Positions 1-12,158 of a DNA stretch of 64,000 nt are shown here, one piece after another. The position numbers and the translations under genes are program-made. The stretch comes from Eonycteris spelaea (Eukaryota > Chordata > Mammalia > Chiroptera > Pteropodidae), in NCBI GenBank assembly GCA_003508835.1, contig PUFA01000092.1, positions 744,001 to 808,000 on the forward strand, given 5' to 3'. The stretch's first letter is position 1. The number at the start of each line of letters is the position of its first letter. The notes below the pieces were generated by a model. That model saw only the letters and a list, made by a program, of their open reading frames with translations, did no database searches and had not been told where the DNA came from.

Positions 1-338
1 ACTAAAAGGACAGTATCTGGATCACATCAAGGAAATTAATTGAAATATGAGATATTAAGTTATGAGATATTTGATGGCAAATAACTCCTTTGAAGCATTG
101 GAGACTTTTTTGCAAATACCGAGTTAACATAATTGACTAGATATTTAGACATCAGAGTGACATAAAACAACAACTGTAGATATAATAGCTACCTTGAATT
201 GTCAATTTAGTGAAACTATTCAATTGTACTTTTAAAAATTCATTAAATTGTCCAAGTTAATACATTGACAGGCATTTTAGTGAAACTAATTATATTCGAG
301 TAGTTTCTGATTTCAAAGATTTAGAGTTGACAACAAAA
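1..338. other. Unassigned AT-rich sequence before the Tigger element
   Basis: No gene or repeat family recognised. A short imperfect direct repeat built around TTTAGTGAAACTA occurs at about 201-218 and 272-290, which could be a local duplication or the remains of an old element. Confidence 0.4.
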
Positions 339-340
339 TA

Positions 341-523
341 GAGTCAATTCTCCTTATTCACAGTAGTTATGTTCTATAACGTTAACTTGAATGCTAAATT
401 AGTGAATATTGAACTATTGCTCTTAGGGGAAATACAGGTTTTGTGAGCCTCTCATCAAAACATTTTTTACAACTAACGAACATCTAACCTTGTTTTATAT
501 GTGTTTTTCTTTAAAGACACCTT
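341..523. mobile_element. Tigger/pogo-like DNA transposon, left half
   Basis: This is the left end of a non-autonomous DNA transposon. It begins next to a TA dinucleotide (339-340) with GAGTCAATTCTCCTTATTCA, an imperfect inverted match to the right end at 2960-2980 (reverse complement CAGTCGATCTTTATTATTC). A TA target duplication and CAGTC-type termini are typical of Tigger/pogo elements. The element stops at 523, where an L1 was inserted, and resumes at 2526. Removing the L1 leaves about 630 bp with no coding capacity. Both inverted ends and the TA duplication are visible; the exact subfamily is not assigned. Confidence 0.72.
513..523. repeat. Target-site duplication of the inserted L1, left copy
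   Basis: AAAGACACCTT sits immediately before the L1 sequence and recurs identically at 2526-2536 immediately after the L1 tail. This is the signature of target-primed reverse transcription. It fixes the outer limits of the insertion and shows that the flanking DNA is one interrupted transposon. Confidence 0.85.
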
Positions 524-525
524 AG

Positions 526-2222
526 GTGGATGACATGATTCTCTATATAGAAAACCCTAAAGACTCCACAAGAACACTACTAGATACAATAAGCAAATGA
601 AATAAAGTTTCTGGTTACAAAATCAATGTTCAAAAATCAATAGTGTTCCTACACTCTAATAATGAAGCATTAGAAAAAGAAGTCGAAAAAAATAATTCTT
701 TTGCAATGGCAACAAAAAGAATAAAATACCTAGGAATAAATTTAACAAACATGTGAAGGACTACATAATGAAACTACAAACCCTACTAAAAGAAATTGAA
801 GAAGATAAAAAGAAATGGAAAGATATTTTGTGTTCTTGGAAGAATCAACATAGTTAAAATGACCCTATTACCTAAAACATTATACAGATTTAATGCAATC
901 CCTATCCAAATCTCATTAACATTTTTTAAAGAAATAGAAAAAAAATTATTAGATTTGTATGGAAGCACTAAAGATACAGAATTTCAAAGCCATCCTGAGA
1001 AAAAAGAGCGAGGCTGGAGGCATCACTCTGCCCGACTTTAAGTTATATTGCAAAGCGACAGTAATCAAAATGGCAAGGTATTGGCAGCAAAAACAGGCAC
1101 ACAGACCAGTGGAACAGAATCGAGAGTCCAGAAGTAAACCCATATTTATGTGGCAAATAATTTTTGACAAAAAAGCCAAAACATACAGTGGAGAAAGGAA
1201 AGTTCTTCAATAAATGGTGCTAGGAAAACTGGAAAGCCACCTGCAAAAGAATGAAACTAGACTGTTGTCTATCACCACACAGCAAAATTAACTCAAAATG
1301 GATTAGGACCTGAATATAAGACATGAAACAATAAGCATAGAAGAAAATGTAGGAACTAAACTGAAGGACCTTGGACTTAAAGAGGATTTTATGAATTTGA
1401 CCTCAAAGAGAGGGAAGTAAAAAAAAATAAATGAATGGGACTACATCAAACTAAAAGCTTCTGGTCAGCAAAAGAAATCGTCAAAGGTAAAGAGACAACC
1501 ATCCGAATGGGAAAATATATTTGCAAGCAAAGCCTCTGATAATATCCAAAATATACAAAGAACTCATGCAACTCAATAACAACAAAAAAAACAATTATCC
1601 AATCAAAAAAATGGGCAGAGGACCTGAACAGACACTTCTCCCTAGAGGACATACAATGGCCAACAATATATGAAAAGATGCTCAACTCACTAGCTATTAG
1701 GGAATGCAAATGAAAACTACAATGAGCTACCGTCTCACACCTGTTCAAATAGCTATCATCAACAGGACAAGTAATAACAAATACTGGAGAGGATGAGGAG
1801 AAAAAGAACCCTCCTACACCACTGGTGGACTGCAAATTGGTACAGCCAGTATAAAAACAATACAGAGGTTCTTCAGAAAACTAAGAATTGATCTACCACA
1901 TGATCCAACAATCCCTCTACTGGGTATTTATTTACCCCAAAGACTTGAAAACCCATATCCAAAAAGATATTTGCACACCAATATTCGTAGCAGCACTATT
2001 CACAGTGTCCAGGACATAGAAGCAACTGAAGTGTTCTATGATAGATGATTGGTTAAAGAAGCTGTGGCACATGTATGCAATGGAACATTACTCTGGCATA
2101 AGAAGAAATGAAATACTGCCATTTGCAACAACATGGATGGTCCTTGAGATAATCATGCTAAGCGAAATAAGCTAGACTGAAAAGTTGAAAATCACATGAT
2201 ATCACTTATATGTGGGATATAA
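526..2222 (+). pseudogene. L1 ORF2 C-terminal remnant (reverse transcriptase and downstream)
   Basis: Intact ORF2 encodes an endonuclease and reverse transcriptase that act on the element's own RNA. This remnant opens within the catalytic aspartate motif, reading V-D-D-M at 526-537. It then keeps the recognisable blocks KRIKYLGI (about 718-741), GRINIVKM near 838-861, YRFNAIPI near 886-909, and [11 protein letters not shown] near 1016-1050. Reading shifts frame between about 940 and 1000 (overlapping open pieces 796-1041 and 959-1213). Further in-frame stops and shifts follow. The family's natural end, ...SLICGI and a stop at 2220-2222, is preserved. The endonuclease is absent, so this is a dead copy. 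Homology is from family knowledge; the breaks are visible directly. Confidence 0.9.
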
Positions 2223-2525
2223 CCTAAAAGCAACAAATGAACAGGGCAAACAGACTCAGGAACATGGACAATGGACTAGTGGTTACCAGAGGGTAGGGTG
2301 TGGGGAGGTAGATGCGGTAAAAGGGTTAAATATAGGGAGTTGAGGAAGGGAGAAGTGGGTAAAGGGGATCAAATATATGGTAGATAAAGAAAGTTGGATT
2401 CTGAGTGGTAATCACATAATAGAATATATAGATGTCAAATTATAATGTACACCTGAAAATTAAATAATTGTATTAACCAATGTTACCCAATAAACTTTCA
2501 AAAATTTTTTAAAAAAATTTTTTAA
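2223..2525 (+). other. L1 3' untranslated region and tail
   Basis: The region holds the typical GTGGTTACCAG block (about 2280), a G-rich purine stretch, and AATAAA at 2489-2494. The tail is not plain poly-A: at 2500-2525 runs of A alternate with two runs of T (AATTTTTTAAAAAAATTTTTT). The final segment TTAACCAATGTTACCCAATAAA resembles, from memory, chiropteran L1 ends. Confidence 0.8.
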
Positions 2526-2980
2526 AAAGACACCTTGCTTAATATATATTGTTAATTCATTCACATTGAACACATTGGCCCACGATACTATAATGGTTGC
2601 CTGAACAAAGCTTATCTAATACATGTGTTTTCTCCTAAGGCACATTACGACCTTCTTGTACTTGGAACACTAGACAGCACTTCTGCAACATGCTTGGGGG
2701 TCATTTTAAACAGCAAAATTGCCAACAACAACAACAGAACAAAATATGAAAAAATGTGACGCTAAATAGATTGTGAAAAGGACAGACTTGTTTACAGTAT
2801 GAGATCTGAAGTTAGGCAGAAGATTGACTTGTTTGACCTCAGCTGATAAAATGTGCGTTAGATGACTAAAAATTTTTTTCAGCTTTACACAAGTCCATGT
2901 ATTGATTTTGAGGTTACAAAGAAACTTTATAAGTAGGCAAATTGGAAATACAAAATATAATGAATAATAAAGATCGACTG
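2526..2980. mobile_element. Tigger/pogo-like DNA transposon, right half
   Basis: Continuation of the element that begins at 341. It opens with the second copy of the L1 target duplication (2526-2536) and ends in the inverted terminal sequence at 2960-2980, followed by TA (2981-2982). No transposase frame is present. The CpG positions expected in the terminal repeats have decayed, which fits a very old insertion. Confidence 0.7.
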
Positions 2981-3149
2981 TACTTGAGCTCTAAACCTAC
3001 AATCCTGGATACCATTGAGAAATGAAGACACACATTGTCAATTACCTGAAGAACAGCATATAATTTGACAATCAAGTTGACATGTACACTTGTAGTTAGG
3101 TAAAGTCTCCAGATCTAGTCTTCAGCTTCTTCAGTAATTTTTTTTTTCT

Positions 3150-3445
3150 TTTTGACTTAACACAGCACACATTTATTATCTCACAGCTCTAGTGTGCCAG
3201 GAGTCCAGTCATAGCTTAGTTGGTCCACATCAAGGATGCAGAGTGTTTGCAGGACACCCTGAGGTTGTGGAGTAGAGAGCTCAAGCTTCTTGCTATCTGT
3301 TTCTCTGGAGGCCACCCTCGGTTCCCAGAGGCTGTCTCAGTTCCTTGCCACATGGGCCTTCCATCATGGCCACTTGCTTCCTCAGAGCAAGCAAAAGAGG
3401 AAATCTTCTTGCATGTTGGAGGTCATGATCCTATCCTTCAATAAT
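3150..3445 (-). mobile_element. MLT1-like LTR fragment
   Basis: On the plus strand it shows ACACATTTATTATCTCACAG, a GCCAGGAGTCCAG block, and CAGTTCCTTGCCACATGGGC. These are the reverse complement of the 3' region of MaLR (MLT1-type) LTRs. An open frame at 3220-3444 lies entirely inside it and is not a gene. Ends are approximate and the subfamily is not assigned. Confidence 0.6.
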
Positions 3446-4204
3446 AATCTTTAATGGAAGAGAAGCCAAGGAATTCAAAGGAAAAGTGAGGGTACCATTT
3501 CACGTTCTTATATGTAAGGAAAAATATTCTTAAGAACAGTGTGTCAGGGTGGGAATTTCTTTGTTACTTTATATTTTTTACTGGATAATTGTTATCAGTC
3601 AATGTCAATTAAAAAAAGAAAAGTTAATGAACACATAGATTTTTTTCTTTCAAAATAAGAATAAAATAATTTTAAATAAAAAATAAAATGCAAATTAAAA
3701 AGAACAAATGTTTAGGAAGAAACTACACAGACCAATAATATTAGCCTTAAATCATCATTGAATAAAGAGACAAAGTTCACAATCTCTGATTACAGAAATT
3801 AACAAAAAGAGCCTCTGTTTACTAATGATGAGAGAGCAGGCATTCAATGTTAAACGTCATAACCTTTTTTTTCTCTTTTTTTCTGTTCTGTTTTGAATCG
3901 GTACAGCATGTCATCTGTAGGAAATTTCGATGCATTTGACTAAAACTGGGGCTCTGAAAAATGTTTCTTCTTAAATATAAATTTAAAAATAGCCAGTCTT
4001 TCAGAAAATAAAAATCAAGGTTTTCAGGCAGAACTTACCCTCATTCGAATTTTCTACATATTCTCTTAGAATGAAATGCTAATTTTTAAATTACGATTAT
4101 TTATGATTAATGCATAAACAATGAGACTTCTTTGAAGAAGCCCTAAAATGACATGTAAAAGGAATCAAAAGATTATTTGTCTAATTTTGACCAAAACACT
4201 AGCT
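3446..4204. other. No feature recognised
   Basis: AT-rich intergenic or intronic sequence without a recognised repeat or coding signal. Confidence 0.5.
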
Positions 4205-4440
4205 TCATCTAAAAAGGGATGAGATAAGAAATGCTCCTATTTGCTGAATAATTACAAAGTATCAGACACAGTTTCAGTACTGATGATAGAGGTGTCATTG
4301 TTATTCTCCCTGACAGATCAAGAAACAGGTGCAGAGAGGTTAAATATCTTGTTATGTCTTACAACTAATAAGTGGCAGAATTGGCATGGGAAGCCAGGCC
4401 ATCTGATTCTAGAGCCCAAGAATTGATGCTGCTTCTATAT
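4205..4440 (-). repeat. MIR SINE
   Basis: An old tRNA-derived SINE in reverse orientation. It keeps the core order: AAGAAACAGGTGCAGAGAGGTTAA, then ACAACTAATAAGTGGCAGA, then ATCTGATTCTAGAGCCCA, matching the reverse complement of the MIR core and tRNA-related head. The frame at 4241-4426 is a by-product. Confidence 0.75.
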
Positions 4441-6744
4441 AATGCAAAGTGTTGTTCCCATAAATAGAAGAAAAATGAATATGAAAGTATTTTTTAAATG
4501 ATGAAACACTACACATAATTTAGAAAAAAAGATGATGACAATTGTGGACACTATTGAATATGAGGTGACTGTGGAGATGTTTAGTTTTATAAGGATGTAT
4601 AATCAAGAGGACTTAATCTAAGCTTAGTTGTGACATTCAAACTGAGACCTAAAAGATAAATACTGAGTAGCCAGGTAGAGTGTGTATGTGTATGTGTGTT
4701 GTTCCTAACGAAGCAAACCACTTGTGAAAGAAACTGAAAAAAAGTCAATGTGGCTATCAGGAGTAGTCATAGATACAAAGAAGCTAAGCGTATCTAAAAT
4801 ATAAATATTTTTATTTACTTATACACTAATTTAGTTGATCCAGTAAAACACTAATACAAAGTATAGAAGTTCCTCTTTGTAATCAAACACTGCTGGTTAA
4901 TTTTCATGTCAGAGGTGGACAGGCTCAGTGATGCTGGGCACGTGAATCTTGTTATCTTTTTATTTCTAGAACAAGCACACAAGACACTGCATTACAATTA
5001 TTGAGTGTTTGGAGCTCATATCCCCAGTGAAATGTACTGCATAGTGCTTGAGTCTCAAAAGAAAAATCGATTTGGTCCATTCAGCTGAAAGCTAGGTGAA
5101 TGGCTTTCTTTGACCCCTTTTTCTGGATCTGCATTTCTCAAATTGTGGTACTTATATTCTTAGGTAAGTGTGTTTCTATTCAGGGCACACGAAAGTTTAG
5201 GAAAAGAATTTCTAAATTTGCTTACATTTAAAATGTTACAATGCTTCATTTAGAAGTCTTATGAGGACAGAAGGCAATCAGCAGAATTCACTAGTTCATA
5301 TGGATCAATTTCATCTTTATTTGTAAATGTTTAGATAAATAAATTTTATGTTTAGTGAGCAATTAAAAGTTTTACTATTTTGTTAGTGGGGAACCTACTT
5401 ATAGCCTTACTCTGGTAGTCAGTTTTTTTTACAATTATTTACCATTGCCAATCCATCTACAATTACATTAAGAAAAGATCATCAGAACTGCATGAAAAGG
5501 GCTCGCTCACAAGAGCAGACAATAGCTGTGAGTGTGAGTTCAGGGAGGAGCACACGGCTACATTACTGAAAAACAAATTTGTCACTCACTTAAATCAGCA
5601 ATTTTTTTTGATTACATAAACACATATTTTTTTCTACAAATCAATTCAGTGTCCAGCCACAATTTTCCTTAGCAGTATCTTTATAAGCATGCTTAAAGCT
5701 GGGAGTTTCCTGATGAGATATAAATAAAAATTCTGAGTATTTTCTGCATGTGATTTTGGTTGGTTGTTCACTGATAGTTTTAAGATGTAGTCTTTATAAA
5801 TTTATGGTTTCAATTGGGAATGTGGCTCAGTAGCTAAAAACAGGAAGTTTATACATAACTTTGAAATCAGTAAAATATGCAACTTAGTAAAGGATCAACT
5901 GAATCATGGAAGGCTGTGGTAGGCATAACATGCTGTGATGGTGAATTTCATAAAGTGAACTTGAAGATTGTGCTACTTCAACTTTAACTTGATAAATCAG
6001 TAGTAAGCAGCAACAGTCAATGTAAATATGATGTGTGCAAATTTTTATTTCATTGTTTATTTTGTGTTATAGAAATACAAGTATATCTTAATTTTAGTTC
6101 TTTGCTTGAGGAAACATGGACAAAGAAAAAAAGAGTAGTGTTGAGTAGTAGTAAATAATATAAAAAGTGAAAATAATAAGAAAATAAACATATCTGAGTC
6201 TTCATTTGAAGTCATTATAGTATATAATTACCATGGATGCTGAAGATCAAGAAAGAATAAAAAAATTGACAATGCCATGGTTTATAAATGTGAGTAAATG
6301 TAATTTAGACAAATGATATATTTAATATATTTAAAAGACATGATTAAAAGCTTCTTAGAGATTTAATTGTATCTTTTAAGGATAAACTTTTTATTATATT
6401 TATTAATATTATAGCACTCAATATAAAAACAAAACAATATTGAATACAACAAACAGCTGAGCAATAAACAGTGTTATCATTTTGTGTTCACCTTCCCATT
6501 ATACTTTCTGTGCTATATACACTAACAGAAAGATACATATGTAAATGTATAATAAATCTGATAGATAAATAGACATGGAACCATAATATTTACTTAAGCA
6601 AATTAAATTATATGTACTAGAAACTAATAGATGAAAGAAAATCCATTGAAAGAACAGGGGAAAATCTGAAATTTCTTTCCTCAGTAATATTTGCCCTGGT
6701 AAAATTGCTTTAATGTTAAGAAAAATAAAAATAGCTAATAGGTT
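4441..6744. other. No firm feature; possible hAT scrap near 5125-5230
   Basis: 2.3 kb of AT-rich DNA with no coding signal. Around 5125, GCATTTCTCAAATTGTGGTAC resembles the terminus of Charlie-type hAT elements, but the downstream sequence is too degraded to assign. Confidence 0.35.
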
Positions 6745-7425
6745 GTTATTTTTTAAATTTTTTCTTGAATAAACATTTTAATGAAAGTAAAACACACATA
6801 TAGAAAAATAAACAAGTCATAAGGAAACAGCTCAATGCATTTTCACAGGTGAACACATCCAGATCACCTCTCTCCATATAGATACATAATAAATGCCCAG
6901 AATCTCAGAACACTCCCTTAATGTGCTTCTTCAGAACTCTCTCTTTCTCAGAAGCAATATGATTTTCACTTCTAACACATTGAAACCAGAGACTAGTTTT
7001 ACCTATTCTAGAACTTTTACCAAAAAAATCATACTATTTACACTTTTGTATTTGATTTTTGTTTAACATTATTTTTGAGAAACCAATTCATTATTAGAGT
7101 TTTATTCATTTTATTGATCTGTAACATTCCATTATATAAATATACCATATTTTTAAAAATCCAGTTTTTTCATTGCAAAAATTGCTACTATATGTCTGTA
7201 TTTCTTTAGATAAACCCATGTCTGTGCTTCTGTTAGATATATATACATATATTTGTGATACATTTGTCCACATTTAGGAGAGTTTGCCACATGATTTTCC
7301 ATAGTGTCGGCAGCAACTTGTACATCTGCCCTTTCAATGTTTATGGTGCTCGGTATTTCTTATTAATCTTTATTCCATTCAGTTCACTATTCTTCTCTAT
7401 CGCATGGTCTAACCTCCCATTAAAA
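6745..7425 (-). mobile_element. Old L1M-type LINE-1 3' fragment
   Basis: Read on the minus strand this is a degraded L1 3' region. Plus-strand landmarks are AGTAAAACACACATATAGAAA, CAGCTCAATGCATTTTCACA, and, further on, TAACATTCCATTATATAAAT, in the order found at reversed ends of ancient L1M elements. A frame at 7255-7443 falls inside it and is incidental. Confidence 0.6.
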
Positions 7426-8450
7426 CCATGTATTGAGTCTTAATTTTAGTTATTTTATTTTTAGAGAGAGTGTGAGAGAATATTAATAATGTGTATTAAT
7501 ATGGATATTCAGTTCTTTCTTAAATTCTCCATTTTGTTTTTTAATTAACATTTTAATTACAATTATTTTATAGATGTTATCTGATAGTTTTAATATCTAC
7601 ATCTTTTGTGAGCCTAATGCATTTTTTTCTAATTTTTTCTTTTTTTGGTAATTTGCTCTACCACCTGATATTCCAAGTAATTTTTTTATTAAATGCCAAA
7701 TAATGTGATGAAAATTACAGAACTGACTTAAAGCTCTAGATGATGTTAACTCCTCCAGTGTCATTTATTTTGATTCTAGAAGACAGCCAAATAGAGTAAG
7801 ATCATCTTAATCCAACCTGATATTGAGCCAATTTTAAGATGAGCCTGTTATCAAAAGGCTTGGCTGTTTCTACTTGCCATTGATCCCAAATTGTAGTTCT
7901 TTAGTTCCCAGATGAAATTCTGAAGGGCTCTTTTCCTTGGGAAGCCATAAACTTAATTTTGGTCCTTATATCCTATGAAACTACTTGAAATTCTCAACCT
8001 CTCAAATTCTAGGTGTCTATTTGTGAATCAGCAAAGGCCTTGAGGAGAAAAGTAGCACTGAATATTGGGCTCTTTCTGGACATCCCTTCCCTCCAGGATC
8101 TTGCCACATTAAATTCTTGCTGTCTTGATAGTTCTCCAGTGCTTTCAAGCATATTTTTAAAAAAACATTTTATATATTTTTCTAGTCAATCTCAGAAGGA
8201 GATTTGATTTCATAGAAGCAGTTCTACCATCACAGAAACAAGAGTGGCATTTTATTTAAATGCACAATACCTACAACTAATTATTTAATTCTGTGATATA
8301 ACTTATCTTTATCACTGAAAATGTTTTTTTTTTCTCTCTCAAAGACAAAAGGATTATTTAAAAGCAATAAGAATGATGATACAGATTAAATAAAAGGTAA
8401 TGATACTGAAAAGTTTTTGAACAACAAAAATAGATCAAAAGATTATTCAT
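7426..8450. other. No feature assigned
   Basis: AT-rich. The part to about 7720 may be a further continuation of the degraded L1 to its left, but I cannot anchor it. No coding signal. Confidence 0.35.
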
Positions 8451-8454
8451 TAGT

Positions 8455-9060
8455 GTTCCAGTTACTACGGTTGCATAGCCATCAGACTTAATGTCCTAAA
8501 ACAACCCTTTTATTGAGCTCACAGTCTGTGGGCCAGGAGTTTGGACTGAGCATATAGCAAATGGCTTGTTTCTGCTCCAAGATGTCTGGATCCTCAGCTG
8601 GGAGAAGAAAATAGCTGGGGCTACTTAACAGCTGAGGACTGGAGTAATTTAGGGGTATCTTCACTCATGTATGTGTTGGATGAGTCTAGCTGTTAGCTGG
8701 AACCTCACCTGAGGCTGTGGCTTGAGCATGTGGTCTCACCTCTATGTTTCCTGAGGTGACCTCAGAATGTTAGACTCCTTTAATGGTCACTCAGCGCTCA
8801 AAAGGAGTGACTGTGTCATTGAACAAGATAAAAGTTGTACCATCATTTCTGAATTTGTATTGGAAGTCATTTAGCCTCATTTTTTTTTTTTACCACAGTC
8901 TATTAATACAAGTGAGTCACAACTATGCCACATTCAGTATGAAGAGAAGGGTAGCATAGATCCCACTTCTCAATGTGGGAGACGCAAGATCATAATGTAG
9001 AACTTATAAGATGGGAGATAGTTTTGTGTCAAGCTTTGGAAGATATAGTCTGCCACAGAG
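8455..9060 (-). mobile_element. MLT1-like LTR
   Basis: The plus strand begins with TGCATAGCCATCAGACTTA and CCTAAAACAACCCTTTTATT and ends AGTCTGCCACA. This has the layout of a reversed MaLR LTR of about 600 bp, with internal AGTCTGTGGGCCAGGAGTTT. The terminal ...CTGCCACA fits an LTR edge. Subfamily not assigned. Confidence 0.6.
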
Positions 9061-9604
9061 AATATTTCTAAAAAACAGAAGATATAACAAATGCAACCAA
9101 AATGTTAATAACGTATACTCAAAAGTCAATATGAAGAGACTTTAATTCAAAGAAAATCTGAGAGTTGACCGTGAGCTGACCCCTACTGAAGAATCTTCTA
9201 TAAGATACCTCAGGGAATTGAATTCAATATGAAGAAATAAGTTGCAAGAAGCAATTATGGGCAAAAAATTTATAAATATACGAGAAAACCTAAACAAAAT
9301 AGACTGTAAAAGCCAATAATAAATACAAAACTAATGGAGGAGGGTAAAAACAATGTGGAACTGAGTTTTCAAAAGCAGTAAGGGAAGAAAGATTTAAATG
9401 TTCTCATTATTATTCACGAGGTAGAAAGAGGTATAGATTGTCTCTAAATCAGGCAAAGGAAAAGCACAGCAAATAGAAAGCATAATATTATATGGCAGAA
9501 AAATGAAAATGTAAGTACTTACACAAAAGTAGAGGGATTAATTTCATCAGTTAAAGTACAAAATTAAATTACAAAATAAAATTAGTGATATTATCTGAAC
9601 ATTA

Positions 9605-10060
9605 ATGACATAAAAAGATTAAAACAAATGAAAGGATAGAAAAGATAAACTACATAAATAGTAGCCAAGAGAAAATGTTTAGTTGTTTTATTATTTTAAA
9701 AAATGGATAAGATTGACGACAGGAATAATTCACCATGAGAATAAAGCAATTCTGAATTTTTATACATATATTGATATAACTTTAAAATATCTTAAAGGAG
9801 AAATTGACAGAAATAAAAGGAAAACAAAAATTTACAGTCATAGAGGGAATTTTTGCAATCTTTTTGGGAGGGAGAGTAGGAGAAGGGGTTGACAAATCGA
9901 GAAGTCCAAAAATAAGAACATAGAGAATATAACCAGCTTGTTATAATTTATGGATAACAACATGGATATTAAAAAAGTGTTGAGTGAAAAATGCTAGCCA
10001 CAAAAGGATATGAAAAGAATGACTTGAAATTCTTTGACAATAAAAGAGGTACTATTAATA
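9605..10060 (+). mobile_element. Old L1M-type LINE-1, endonuclease-region and 3' fragments
   Basis: An open frame at 9683-9892 carries the degraded L1 endonuclease-region pattern ENKAILNFYTYID followed by LKGEID. The family is expected to read a tyrosine-rich block and then K-L-K-G-E-I-D. At 9975-10045, GTGTTGAGTGAAAAATGCTAGCCACAAAAG matches the L1 segment just before its 3' end, so most of ORF2 is missing between the two pieces. Extent to either side is uncertain. Confidence 0.5.
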
Positions 10061-10264
10061 CTTGTGTTAGAATCAAGAGTGTGAACCAGACTATCCTAAG
10101 CAAACCACATATAAGTTTTCACAAAATTTTATACAATGTTGTAAAATTTAAAATACATAAAACAATACTATTAGAATGTATGTTTCATAATTATGTTGAA
10201 AAAGCCTAAATGTATTCTGGAAGTGATAAGAAAAGAAGAATAAGAGAATTGGAGGAGGAGGATA

Positions 10265-11289
10265 AGTAACAACGCAACAAAAAGATTTATGTAAGTTATA
10301 TGATGATAAATATTTCCTATTTAAACATTTTTGTTTTCTCTAATTGGGTATAACTCATAGTTTAAAAGGTAAAGAGTTAAAAATATTTGTTTGCAATAGT
10401 CTAAGTAAAATGATTCTTTTCCTTTCAGCAGATGGAATGTTCCTATTATTATCTGTCAATAATAACTGAAGTTATTGTAACCAATTTGTGGAGGTGGGCG
10501 TGGAAGGAATTCGTTTATAGTCTTGCTAAACTCAATCAAACTTTATAAATACTTGATGTCAACAAGATGATTCAGAAGTCTGAAAAACATTAGAGCACAA
10601 GAAGAAACAAGAAGCAATCAGTCACAAAAGCTTATAATTCTAACTGGATTGATAAATTGTCTGGTTAAGTCATAAATTCATAGCTCTAGAAGAGTGAATA
10701 GCAGCCCTTCCACCAGAAAATGAGCTTTGAAGCAAAAACTTATTATAGTTTATTTTTCACTAATTAAGAGATGCTAGCACCCCACCTAATCCCCACTTTC
10801 CAGGAATATTCTTGTATAAATCTTGTTTTAGTCTTCCTTTGGGTCTTGACTTATGCTTATTAGTTCCTGGTCTTAGGAATACAGGTGGTAATGAAAACAC
10901 AGGGCACTGCTTCTGAATCAGGCAAGAAAAGTTTAGCCTTCTTCTAGGAACTTCATTCTCCTTAACTTCAACCACTCAATAAAGCCTATTTCATCATATG
11001 TGGTTTGCAAACACTCAATCAGCCAACAATATTTTATTTTTTTTTCTAATTACTGATGACAAGTATTCACTTTCCAATTCTTTTGTCACAACAAAATTTA
11101 TGCAAATAGTGGAACTCTTTACCACATTGCAATCTTCACAGTAATGTTTTTAAATTTTAGCACTAAATACGAGGAGCTTAAAATCACTGTTTTCTTTGAC
11201 TAGGCTTTGTTTTTCTCTAGTATGTTTATTATCCCTTTTCCCCATAAACAGTGTTTCTCTTCTTTATTATTAACAGTATAAACAATGTT
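10265..11289. other. No feature recognised
   Basis: Non-repetitive AT-rich DNA. A 71-codon minus frame at 10760-10975 has no recognisable motif and is treated as chance. Confidence 0.4.
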
Positions 11290-11885
11290 TTTAGGTGCAT
11301 ATTACCTTTTAATATGATTACTTTAATAGATAGTACATGTACATAATATATATTTAAAACTCAGAAAATGGAATTCAATGAAAGGTAAGTATCCCACCCA
11401 CTCTGTACACTAGTTAATCTATTTAATTCCACCTCATAGGCAAACTGTATTGCCAATTTCTTAAGTCTCCTTCCAGAGATATTATATGTTTATAAGTGCA
11501 TATACTTGTATAGCATTTACAACTTGAAGCAAATTGTATAGTTTATGTACTGTTATAAAATATAGCTTTTTTGATAATAAATGTCATTGAGCATTCCATA
11601 TTAGTCCAAATAGAGGTGCCTTATGATTTTTAACTTCTGCAAAGCTTTCTATTGTCTTGACCAACCCTTATTTATTAAATAGCTCTATACAAATAGATAT
11701 TTGGGTTGTTTTCAATATTTTGCTATTATAAACAATGCTGCAGTAAATATCTTGTACCTAAATGGTTAAAATATAGTTGCAGAACAAATTTCTAAAAATA
11801 GAATTTCAGGATAGAAGAATAGGTACATTTGTGATAGATAAATAGATATGTAGATGGGTAGATATTGCCAAATCGTACTCTATAT
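11290..11885 (-). mobile_element. Old L1ME-type LINE-1 3' fragment
   Basis: Plus-strand landmarks are GAGCATTCCATATTAGTCCA, TGGGTTGTTTTCAATATTTT, TATTATAAACAATGCTGCAG and AGATATTGCCAAATCG. They are in the order seen in reversed ancient L1ME 3' ends. No coding potential remains. Confidence 0.68.
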
Positions 11886-11989
11886 TGATTGATGACATTG
11901 CTTTTTAAAGAAAAATATTTTCCTTGAGGGACCAAAGAGCTAACTATTAACAATATACCATGCTTAAGAATATCAATATACATCAAAGA

Positions 11990-12126
11990 CAAAAGTGAAA
12001 CTACTTTATACTTTTAAAGTTACTGTGTAATTGTAACCAAGATAGTTTAATTCCAGAATCTTACTTTGGCTAAACTGGGAAGGAAGAAGGCGGAAAGTTC
12101 CTTTCAGTATTTTGGTTTTTCTTTTC

Positions 12127-12158
<32 letters not shown>

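Larger units (their letters stand above)
524..2525 (+). mobile_element. 5'-truncated LINE-1 insertion (2.0 kb)
   Basis: A retrotransposed L1 in plus orientation. It holds the C-terminal part of ORF2, a roughly 280 bp 3' untranslated region with an AATAAA signal at 2489-2494, and an A/T-rich tail. An 11 bp duplication flanks it (513-523 and 2526-2536). Truncation removed the 5' region, ORF1, and the ORF2 endonuclease plus most of the reverse transcriptase, as is usual for incomplete reverse transcription. It interrupts a Tigger-like element and is therefore younger than it. By eye it is related to, but clearly diverged from, the full-length L1 at 50579-56685. It encodes no functional product. 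Confidence 0.93.

Noticed and set aside
796..1213. Two overlapping plus-strand frames as possible genes
   Set aside because: Both are pieces of one frameshifted L1 ORF2; the reading continues from one frame to the other with L1 motifs.
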